From Bacteroidales bacterium UBA3742 (GTDB lineage Bacteria; Bacteroidota; Bacteroidia; Bacteroidales; Paludibacteraceae): a stretch of 6,634 bases of DNA. Each line of letters starts with the position of its first letter. The first letter of the stretch is position 1. A program made the position numbers and the translations under genes. The DNA lies in contig DFGU01000026.1 of NCBI GenBank assembly GCA_002371785.1, positions 1 through 6,634 of the forward strand, read 5' to 3'. Under the pieces are notes generated by a model, which ran no database searches, had not been told where the DNA came from, and saw nothing but the letters and a program-made list of their open reading frames with translations. Positions 1 through 5,981 of this stretch are shown piece after piece.

Positions 1-2615
1 CGCGACATAGAGCCGTACTCATAGGAGCAGTAGTTGGGCATGGTCTCGCGGAAGACCTCCTCGATGGCCTGGTGTGCCTGCGCCTCGGAGTAGCCGTTGG
101 CGGCCGTGACGGAGCAGGAGATCGACTGGAAGAGGTTGAAGTGGCTATGGGATGCCGAACCTACTATCTCCTCCAGGGTGACAAACTGCGAGAGAGGGGC
201 CATCTTGCCGCTAGCTACCTTGACAAACATGTTGTTGAGCGACGTGGGATCGAGTCGGTACTCGGGTGCGGCGCCTACCATGATCTGGTATACCTTGCTG
301 AATTGGTTGAAGTTGCCCACGTATGATCCGCCGCAGTAGGCCCCCAGGGTGTTGAGCACAGCCTTGGCCGACGTACCGGCGCGTTCGCATTGCACGGGAT
401 CGACATGTACCCGGTATTTCGGGAAACGCTCCGAATAAGTACTCATCGCACTCGCTATCTCAGGACGCTCCTGCAGACGGGCCAGGAAGGCGTTGGTCTG
501 TTCGCCAAATTGCGACATATCGCCGTCGCTCTTGTCCTGTACCTGCAGGTCGATGCTGTTGGATGTTCCGTAGCCCGGTATCTGCGGCATTTGGAAGGGC
601 AGCACCTGGGCATTCTTGATGCTTTGGCAATCCAGGTAGAATCGGTAGATGATGGCATCGATATAGTGCTCAAAGCCGGGACGGTCGTCCCAGTTCTTCA
701 ATCGGATGATGAGCGAAGCGTAGCTGGATCCGTTGCTGGAGATCAGTCCGTAGCCGCTCACCAGGCCGTAACTCTCCAGCTCCGGGATAGCTTTCACTTT
801 CTCCTCCACCTGCTTCATAATCTCGCAGTTCTCATGCAGGGTCGATCCCTCGGGCATACGTACCTCGCACATAATGACGCCCTGGTCCTCCTGGGGTACC
901 AGACCCGCAGGCATGATCTTCATAAACAGCACAAAGAGCGCTGCAGCACACAGGAGCAGTAGGAACGATATCCACGGACGCTTCAGGTAGCGCTGTACGG
1001 CGCCCTGGTACTTACCGAGGATGGCGTTGTAGCTGGCCTCATAGGCCAACTTGGTATAGTAGTCGATGCCTTTCCAGCCTTTCTTTTGCCCTTCGCCATT
1101 AGCCTCGTTCGGTCGCATCAGCATGGCACAAAGAGCCGGACAGAGCACGAGTGCACAGACGCACGAGAGGCCTACCGATCCGGCGATAGTGATACCAAAC
1201 TGGGTGAAGAACGTACCCGACGTACCGCTCATGAAGGTCACTGGGATAAACACGGCCATGAAGACGAGCGTACACGAGATAACGGCTACCGACACCTCGC
1301 TCATTGCCTCGCGCGTAGCCTGGATGGCTTTGTCTTTTGGAGTGTTACCCGCTATCTTGCCGGTCTCTAGTTTGGCCATGACGGCCTCTACCACGACGAT
1401 GGCATCATCCACGACGGTACCGATGGCCAGCACGAGTGCGAATAGGGTGAGTATGTTTAGCGAGAATCCTGCCATTCGTACGATAGCAAACGTACCCAGC
1501 AGGGATACGATGATCGAGATGGAGGGGATGAGGGTGGCTTTCCAGTTCTGGAGGAAGAAATAGACCACCAGAATCACCAGCAGAATGGCGATGACCAGGG
1601 TCTCCACCACGTTGTGGATAGCGGCAAAGAGGAAGTCGTTGCTGGTCTCGAGCGTGACGAACTCCAGTCCGGCAGGCAGCGATGGACGTAGCTGTTCGTA
1701 TAGCTCGTCGATCTGCTGATTGACCAGTGTAGCGTTGGCGCCGGGCGACTGGTTGACCAGGTAGAACACACCGGGCTGGCCGTCCATGTCGGAGGTCATG
1801 GTGTAGCTCTTGGCGCCTATCTCTATCTCGGCCACTTCGCGCAGGTAGAGCACGTTGCCATCCTTGGTGCGTAGCACGATGTCCTCAAACTCCTGCACCG
1901 ACTTGAGCGTGCCCTTGTACTCCATGGGGTATTGGTATGCGTTCTCCGACTGCTGTCCGAGCGAACCGGTACTGGTGACGAAACTCTGCTGTTGGATAGC
2001 GGCGGATATGTCGTCGGGTTCCAGCCCGTACTGGGCCATCACGTCGGGCTTGAGCCATACGCGTAGGGCGTAGGTGTTACCCAGGTTGGCAACGTTGCCC
2101 ACGCCGGTGATACGCATCAGTCGGGGCTTGATGTTGATGTCGATATAGTTGGAGATAAAGTCGGCATCATACTTGCCGTCGGTGGATTTCAGTCCGGCGA
2201 TCTGCAGGATACTATTCTGGCGTTTGGTGACGGTGACGCCGGTCTGCTGTACGTCGGCCGGTAGCAGCGCTTGGGCCTGGGATACACGGTTCTGGACGTT
2301 GACGGTCGCCATATCGGGGTCAGCACCCTGCTTGAAATAGACCATGATAGCCACGTCGCCGGTGGAACTGGCGGTGGCGGTCATGTACGTCATGTCTTGC
2401 ACACCGTTGATCTGCTCCTCCAGGGGCTGGATGACGGAGCGCATACAGGTGTTGGCATCCGCACCGGAGTAGGAGGTAGTGACCTCTACGGTAGGTGGCG
2501 CTATGTTCGGGTACTGCTCCACGGGCAAGCTCTTGAGGCAGATAAATCCGACCAGCGAGATGACGATCGCTATCGAAATCGCCATCACGTTCTTATCGAT
2601 GAAGATATTTTTCAT
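1..2615 (-). CDS. RND (HAE-1/AcrB family) multidrug efflux permease, C-terminus cut by window edge
   Basis: Inner-membrane drug/proton antiporter of a tripartite efflux pump. The frame opens at an ATG (2615-2613) and stays open to the window edge, giving 871 residues; AcrB-family proteins usually run to about 1030-1060, so TM8-TM12 and the C-terminus are missing. Visible features: TM1 near residues 10-28, then the HAE-1 signature QYPNIAPPTVEV; porter-domain sequence with a VQNRV motif; TM2-TM6 roughly between residues 336 and 498; the TM4 proton-relay pair D403/D404 in GTVVDDAIVVVE (AcrB D407/D408); TM7 near 547-567; and the second porter half. The partner lysine in TM10 lies outside the window. 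The start is 9 bp after the adaptor stop codon with no promoter between, so the two genes are very likely co-transcribed. Substrates cannot be read from sequence. It resembles the BmeB/AcrB type rather than heavy-metal (CzcA) pumps. Family is certain, specificity unknown. Confidence 0.97.
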   Translation of the reverse strand, partial: MKNIFIDKNVMAISIAIVISLVGFICLKSLPVEQYPNIAPPTVEVTTSYSGADANTCMRSVIQPLEEQINGVQDMTYMTATASSTGDVAIMVYFKQGADPDMATVNVQNRVSQAQALLPADVQQTGVTVTKRQNSILQIAGLKSTDGKYDADFISNYIDINIKPRLMRITGVGNVANLGNTYALRVWLKPDVMAQYGLEPDDISAAIQQQSFVTSTGSLGQQSENAYQYPMEYKGTLKSVQEFEDIVLRTKDGNVLYLREVAEIEIGAKSYTMTSDMDGQPGVFYLVNQSPGANATLVNQQIDELYEQLRPSLPAGLEFVTLETSNDFLFAAIHNVVETLVIAILLVILVVYFFLQNWKATLIPSISIIVSLLGTFAIVRMAGFSLNILTLFALVLAIGTVVDDAIVVVEAVMAKLETGKIAGNTPKDKAIQATREAMSEVSVAVISCTLVFMAVFIPVTFMSGTSGTFFTQFGITIAGSVGLSCVCALVLCPALCAMLMRPNEANGEGQKKGWKGIDYYTKLAYEASYNAILGKYQGAVQRYLKRPWISFLLLLCAAALFVLFMKIMPAGLVPQEDQGVIMCEVRMPEGSTLHENCEIMKQVEEKVKAIPELESYGLVSGYGLISSNGSSYASLIIRLKNWDDRPGFEHYIDAIIYRFYLDCQSIKNAQVLPFQMPQIPGYGTSNSIDLQVQDKSDGDMSQFGEQTNAFLARLQERPEIASAMSTYSERFPKYRVHVDPVQCERAGTSAKAVLNTLGAYCGGSYVGNFNQFSKVYQIMVGAAPEYRLDPTSLNNMFVKVASGKMAPLSQFVTLEEIVGSASHSHFNLFQSISCSVTAANGYSEAQAHQAIEEVFRETMPNYCSYEYGSMS

Positions 2616-2624
2616 TGCTTTCGA

Positions 2625-3710
2625 CTAGAAGATCACACGTTGTCCTTCTACGAGGTTGTTGGCGCCTACGGTGACGATCACGTCGCCCACCTGGAGTCCG
2701 TCGGTGATCACTAGGTCGCGATCGCTACCCATGTCCATATGCTTGACGATGGTGCTATATGCGCAACTGTCAGCCGCTACCTTGTAGACAAGCGACTTGT
2801 CCTGGAGGCGCACTACGGCGTGCTGGGGCACGACCATGACGTCCTTTACCTTGAACGGGATAACCACCGTACCCTGGATACCCGAGTAGAGTATACCGTC
2901 CGGGTTGGGGAAGGTAGCCTTGCAGGTGAGGGCACCCGTGAGGCGATCTACCGTACCGGTGATGCTCGTGATGCGACCTTTCAGGCTGTACTCTGTACCG
3001 TTCTTGAAGAGGAAGGTCACGTCGGGCAGGGCGGCCAACGTAGCCTTGGTGTCCTTGATGTCGGCCTGGGCACGTTCTTCCAGCACCGACTCGTTGACGG
3101 AGAACTCGGCATGCATGTTGGTGTTGCCGCTCACCATGGTCAGGCTCGTCAAACTGGATACCTGGTCGCCGGCATGGACGTTGATCATACCGATCACGCC
3201 GCTGGTGGGCGAGGTGATGGTGCAGAAGCTCAGGTTCACACGGGCACGGTCGACCGCCACTTTGGCTTGTGCCACCGAGGCTTGTGCCTGCTTATACGTG
3301 TTCTCGGCGTTGTCCAGTACGTAGCGGCTCACGATACCTTTGTCGTATAGGTTCTTGCTGCTCTGGTACTCCAGCAGGGCGCTACTCTCCGATGCTTCGG
3401 CAGCCAGCAGGTTGGCTTCGGCTGCCTCCAGGTCGAGCTTGGCGTTGCGGTCGTCGATACGGAAGAGCACGTCGCCCTTCTGCACCTGTTGACCCTCCAC
3501 GATGCATACGTCCATGAGTTGGCCGCTGATCTGGGGAATGATGGTCACGTCGGACGTACCGCGCAGCGTGGCGCTGTAGCGGAGGGGTACGGTGATATCG
3601 GTCTTGCTGATGGTGAGCGTCTCGTAGGAGGTCTGTTCTACCTTGGGTATTTCCGCAGCGCATCCCGCCATCAGCAGCGCGATGCAAATGGAAAAAATAT
3701 GTTTCTTCAT
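2625..3710 (-). CDS. RND efflux periplasmic adaptor (membrane fusion protein), lipoprotein
   Basis: Links the inner-membrane RND permease to an outer-membrane channel across the periplasm (MexA/AcrA family). The 361 residues begin with a lipoprotein signal peptide ending in MAGC, with C17 as the predicted lipidated cysteine. No acidic surface-export motif follows the cysteine, which fits a periplasm-facing anchor. Domains in order: first half of the lipoyl domain about 55-88 (PQISGQLMDVCIVEGQQV, then KGDVLFRIDDR); an Ala/Glu-rich alpha-helical hairpin about 90-160; second lipoyl half about 161-186 (CTITSPTSGVIG); beta-barrel about 190-275; membrane-proximal domain to the end, with VPQHAVV. 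Length is slightly below the usual 370-400. The ATG at 3710 is the only start that keeps the full signal peptide. It lies 9 bp upstream of the permease start and 47 bp downstream of the ferritin stop; the ferritin-side gap is filled by a heptamer repeat ending 6 bp before the ATG. Confidence 0.96.
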   Translation of the reverse strand: MKKHIFSICIALLMAGCAAEIPKVEQTSYETLTISKTDITVPLRYSATLRGTSDVTIIPQISGQLMDVCIVEGQQVQKGDVLFRIDDRNAKLDLEAAEANLLAAEASESSALLEYQSSKNLYDKGIVSRYVLDNAENTYKQAQASVAQAKVAVDRARVNLSFCTITSPTSGVIGMINVHAGDQVSSLTSLTMVSGNTNMHAEFSVNESVLEERAQADIKDTKATLAALPDVTFLFKNGTEYSLKGRITSITGTVDRLTGALTCKATFPNPDGILYSGIQGTVVIPFKVKDVMVVPQHAVVRLQDKSLVYKVAADSCAYSTIVKHMDMGSDRDLVITDGLQVGDVIVTVGANNLVEGQRVIF

Positions 3711-3716
3711 GTTGTT

Positions 3717-3758
3717 TTCGACTAACGACTAACGACTAACGACTAACGACCAACGACC
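3717..3758. repeat. Tandem heptamer array, six units
   Basis: Read on the plus strand the units are TTCGACT, three times AACGACT, then twice AACGACC. The array fills nearly all of the 47-bp gap between the ferritin stop codon and the adaptor ATG, and its outer base is the first base of the (reverse-complemented) ferritin stop codon. Because the unit is 7 bp, the embedded TAG on the minus strand (TTAGTCG) falls in all three reading frames. Such arrays can change copy number by slippage. Confidence 0.9.
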
Positions 3759-4276
3759 TATTTTCCTGCCAGCGGCGACGGGGTAGCATATACGCGTCCG
3801 GCGAGCTCCTGGTCGATCATGTAGAGGCCATAGTTGTTGCCCTCCACCATGCGCAGCTTGTTGATCAGGTCCTGAGCGTTCTCCTCTTCCTCCACCTGCT
3901 CGTCGATGAACCACTGCAGGCGGCTCTGCGCAGCGTAGTCTTTCTCTTCTACGGCGATGTGCATGAGGTTGTTGATGAGCGAGGTCACGTGCTGCTCGTG
4001 GGCATAGGTGGCCTCGAAGGCAGCCAGAGGCGAAGCCCATTCGGTCTCTACGGCATCGATGGCGCGCAGCAGTACGCGGCCGCCGCGGCTGATGAGGTAG
4101 TTGTAGAAGATCTGGGCATGATCCTGTTCCTCGCGGAACTGGATGTAGAACCAGTTAGCCATACCGGCGTAGCCACGGTCCTGGCAATAAGCAGACATAC
4201 TCAGATAGAGATAAGCCGACCACATCTCGGCATTGATTTGGGCATTGATAGCCTCTTCCAAACGTTTAGAAATCAT
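3758..4276 (-). CDS. ftnA: Bacterial non-haem ferritin (FtnA-type)
   Basis: Cytoplasmic iron-storage protein; this family forms 24-subunit shells that oxidise Fe(II) and store it as a ferric mineral. At 172 residues it is about normal length. The ferroxidase centre is complete and at the same numbering as E. coli FtnA: E17, E50, H53, E94, Q127 and E130, with additional iron-site ligands E49, E126 and E129, and the conserved Y24. It lacks the haem-binding methionine logic of bacterioferritin, and the numbering and motifs (FREEQDHA, IDEQVEEE) favour FtnA over Dps. The ATG at 4276 gives the family-typical N-terminus MISKRLEEAIN. A Bacteroidetes promoter lies about 50 bp upstream (minus strand). 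In Bacteroides fragilis ftnA is known to respond to oxygen and OxyR; I see no clear OxyR or Fur site here. No terminator follows, so transcription may continue into the efflux genes. Confidence 0.97.
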   Translation of the reverse strand: MISKRLEEAINAQINAEMWSAYLYLSMSAYCQDRGYAGMANWFYIQFREEQDHAQIFYNYLISRGGRVLLRAIDAVETEWASPLAAFEATYAHEQHVTSLINNLMHIAVEEKDYAAQSRLQWFIDEQVEEEENAQDLINKLRMVEGNNYGLYMIDQELAGRVYATPSPLAGK

Positions 4277-4328
4277 AATGGTATTTTTTTTATTAAGTTA
4301 ATATGTGTGTGTTTCCACAATTTGGGCG

Positions 4329-4359
4329 CAAATTTACAACAAAAATTTGGAATATGCAA
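4329..4359 (-). promoter_or_regulatory. Ferritin promoter (Bacteroidetes sigma-ABfr type)
   Basis: On the minus strand a TTG at 4359-4357 is followed by exactly 20 bp and then TAAATTTG (4336-4329), a perfect match to the TAnnTTTG -7 element of Bacteroidetes primary sigma promoters. Transcription would start around 4320-4324, giving a leader of about 45 nt. The leader is A/T-rich, has no Shine-Dalgarno sequence and contains a 13-bp palindrome at 4291-4303. Confidence 0.8.
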
Positions 4360-4371
4360 GGATTTGACGGT

Positions 4372-4396
4372 AAAAATCAAATTTATTTGAATTTTT
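4372..4396. repeat. A/T-rich inverted repeat upstream of ferritin promoter
   Basis: The core CAAAT (4378-4382) and ATTTG (4385-4389) flank a 2-bp centre, and the arms extend into A5 on the left (4372-4376) and T5 on the right (4392-4396) with one unpaired base. It is 12 bp upstream of the ferritin -33 element, a position suited to a regulator site or an UP-like element. It does not match the Fur or OxyR consensus I know. Confidence 0.4.
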
Positions 4397-4438
4397 AGCG
4401 GGAAATTGTTGCTATTCGCGCGAAGACGCGAACGTAAA

Positions 4439-4486
4439 TTCGGAGGGAACCCACCCTAAATCCATTTAGGGAAGGGGCGTGCCGAA
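4439..4486. repeat. Imperfect 48-nt inverted repeat (hairpin)
   Basis: Three nested pairings share one axis: TTCGG (4439-4443) with CCGAA (4482-4486), CCC (4450-4452) with GGG (4474-4476), and CCCTAAA (4454-4460) with TTTAGGG (4465-4471) around a TCCA loop. No T-run follows on either side, so it is not a classical terminator. It lies between divergent promoters, so a dispersed intergenic repeat or an operator is possible. Confidence 0.6.
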
Positions 4487-4552
4487 GGAACGATTCCAAA
4501 TAAAAAAATCGGATATATGCAAAAAAATGTTATTTTTTTTCTGCTTTCTTCT

Positions 4553-4573
4553 TTCGACTTTTGACTTTCAACT
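4553..4573. repeat. Degenerate heptamer repeat, three units
   Basis: TTCGACT, TTTGACT and TTCAACT follow one another without a gap, consensus TTYRACT. The first unit is identical to the terminal unit of the array at 3717-3723. It sits 18 bp upstream of the kinase -33 element. Function unknown. Confidence 0.65.
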
Positions 4574-4590
4574 CAAAAAATGCACATAAT

Positions 4591-4623
4591 TTTTGCGTAT
4601 GTGCTTTTTTTGTTGTATCTTTG
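4591..4623 (+). promoter_or_regulatory. Kinase promoter (Bacteroidetes sigma-ABfr type)
   Basis: TTTTG (4591-4595), a 20-bp spacer and TATCTTTG (4616-4623) match the Bacteroidetes -33/-7 consensus. The start of transcription should fall near 4628-4632, leaving a leader of only about 12-16 nt before ATG 4644. This placement excludes the in-frame upstream TTG at 4593 as the translation start. Confidence 0.82.
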
Positions 4624-4643
4624 CACTCACAAATCGTCTGGCA

Positions 4644-5903
4644 ATGGTTGACTCATCATTTATAGTATCTCCTCTTACGCCCGAGTTCTCGGATGTATGG
4701 TCGGAGCCGCAGTTATTGTCCGCAGAGGGACATAACGCTATCTATACCGCTACTCGTTTCGGACGCAAGTACATCCTTAAGGCCTTGGCGGAGCCTTACC
4801 GTCAATCCACTCCGCATGTCGAATTGCTTCGCAAGGAGTTCTCCATCGGGGTCGGTTTAGATCATCCCAATATCGTCCATCTGCTCGATTTCGGACATAT
4901 GGATGCTATCGGTTGGTATATCCAGATGGAGTATATCGATGGTATTACGTTGGAGCAGTTTCTTCTTACCAAGCCCTCTGCGGCCACGCGCCGACGTATC
5001 CTCTCTCAACTCCTTGAGGCCCTCTCTTTCTTGCACGGACGCCAGATCATCCACCGCGACATCAAGCCCTCCAATATCCTCATCACTCGCAACGGCTCTG
5101 CTGTCAAGTTGATTGATTTTGGGGTTTCCGATACCGACGATTATGTCACCTTCAAGCAGCCGGCTGGCTCTATGGCCTATATCGCCCCGGAGCAGTTGAC
5201 CGGTCAGGCGATTGACAATCGCGCAGATATCTATGCCGTAGGCAAAATCATCCGATTGCTCTTCCCGCATCGCTATCGGTTCATCTCAAGCCGTTGTACT
5301 CGTCTCAATCCCGCGCGCCGCTATTCCTCATGTGCGCGTGTTGCGCGTTCCTTGAAATATGCCGATCATCTGCGTGTGGGGCTTCCTATAGCGCTCGCTG
5401 TGCTGCTCGTCCTCTCTACAGCTATTGGGATCGCCTTTTCCGCGTACCAACGCTCCGAACAAAACCACCTCACACAAGATCAAATCCTCTCTGCCCATAT
5501 TGATTCGCTCCGTGCGCAGAATGACGAACGCCAACACTCGCTCGATTCGCTCCGTGCGCAGAATGACGAACGCCAACACTCGCTTGATTCGCTCAACCGA
5601 CTCGTAGATTCGCTGGCTATCAAGACCGAAACACCCTCTCCTCATGAGGTTGTCCGTCGCAAAGCGGCTGCGCTTCATATCGCCAGACAAGCAGCTATCC
5701 GCAAGGCGGTTAAAAGGGGAGAGTTGAAAACAATGAATGAGGTGCGCGATTACGATGGAGGTCTGCAAGCGAATTTCCAAAAGGTAAAGCAGTCCATAAA
5801 AGATCCTATGTTACTGGAGGAATTTATTCAGGCATATATGAATTATTTCAACATGAACGACCAACTCTATGACTCCTTAGCCCTCGTTCTGCCGGAGTAT
5901 TGA
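4644..5903 (+). CDS. Membrane-anchored Ser/Thr protein kinase with extracytoplasmic coiled coil
   Basis: A 419-residue Hanks-type kinase. Catalytic residues are all visible: K46 (ILKAL), alpha-C glutamate E65, HRD 137-139 followed by IKPSN with N144, DFG 158-160, APE 181-183, and D195 in RADIYAVG. The glycine loop is degenerate (AEGHNAIY, one glycine), and the C-lobe is compact: only about 16 residues separate YAVG from the final RCTRLNPARRYSS segment. A basic stretch (225-244) precedes one transmembrane helix at about 245-267, so the kinase should be cytoplasmic and residues 270-419 periplasmic. Residues 287-314 are two copies of DSLRAQNDERQHSL, a probable coiled coil. The rest is helical and unrecognised. 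I chose ATG 4644: an in-frame TTG at 4593 lies inside the -33 promoter element, upstream of the expected transcript start. No substrate is evident; the downstream gene is a candidate partner by position only. Confidence 0.9.
   Translation: MVDSSFIVSPLTPEFSDVWSEPQLLSAEGHNAIYTATRFGRKYILKALAEPYRQSTPHVELLRKEFSIGVGLDHPNIVHLLDFGHMDAIGWYIQMEYIDGITLEQFLLTKPSAATRRRILSQLLEALSFLHGRQIIHRDIKPSNILITRNGSAVKLIDFGVSDTDDYVTFKQPAGSMAYIAPEQLTGQAIDNRADIYAVGKIIRLLFPHRYRFISSRCTRLNPARRYSSCARVARSLKYADHLRVGLPIALAVLLVLSTAIGIAFSAYQRSEQNHLTQDQILSAHIDSLRAQNDERQHSLDSLRAQNDERQHSLDSLNRLVDSLAIKTETPSPHEVVRRKAAALHIARQAAIRKAVKRGELKTMNEVRDYDGGLQANFQKVKQSIKDPMLLEEFIQAYMNYFNMNDQLYDSLALVLPEY
5502..5585 (+). repeat. 42-bp direct tandem duplication inside the kinase gene
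   Basis: Two copies (5502-5543 and 5544-5585) are identical except for the last base (C versus T, both leucine codons). Each encodes DSLRAQNDERQHSL, two heptads. A third, decayed start (GATTCGCTC at 5586, again GATTCGCTG at 5607, 21 bp on) suggests an older 21-bp (one-heptad) unit. The repeat length keeps the reading frame. Confidence 0.95.
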
Positions 5904-5924
5904 GAAAAAAGAAATAAAAAGAAG

Positions 5925-5956
5925 TTCACGTAATTCAAAAAAAAGCCGTACCTTTG
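5925..5956 (+). promoter_or_regulatory. Promoter of the two-domain gene
   Basis: TACCTTTG at 5949-5956 is a perfect TAnnTTTG -7 box, and the bases after it (CACTC) are the same as at the kinase promoter. The -33 element is weak: only TTC at 5925-5927, 21 bp upstream. The predicted start lies near 5961-5965, about 20 nt before ATG 5982. The gene may be transcribed from here as well as by read-through from the kinase. Confidence 0.7.
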
Positions 5957-5981
5957 CACTCGATTTGAAATTTGTATTATT

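Larger units (their letters stand above)
4277..4643. other. Divergent intergenic region between ferritin and kinase
   Basis: This 367-bp stretch has no credible gene on either strand. From left to right it holds the ferritin leader with a 13-bp palindrome (4291-4303), the ferritin promoter, the A/T-rich inverted repeat, a short GC hairpin (TTCGCG 4415-4420 with CGCGAA 4427-4432), the 48-nt hairpin, an A/T-rich section (4498-4552) in which I see nothing defined, the degenerate heptamers, and the kinase promoter and short leader. Confidence 0.8.

Noticed and set aside
390..962. Plus-strand open frame of 190 codons opposite the RND permease
   Set aside because: It lies antisense to an unmistakable AcrB-family frame and has no family resemblance or promoter; it is a shadow of biased codon use.
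2739..3350. Plus-strand open frame of 203 codons opposite the adaptor gene
   Set aside because: The minus-strand adaptor has a signal peptide and full domain order; the antisense product shows no recognisable pattern.
3717..3758. CRISPR array
   Set aside because: Units are 7 bp and directly joined without spacers.
4415..4432. GC hairpin TTCGCG/CGCGAA as a terminator
   Set aside because: The stem is 6 bp with no T-run, and it lies between divergent promoters where no transcript needs to end.
4593..4643. Upstream in-frame TTG start adding 17 residues to the kinase
   Set aside because: The TTG is part of the -33 promoter element and lies before the expected transcript start; ATG 4644 is a better start and the extra residues look like translated promoter.
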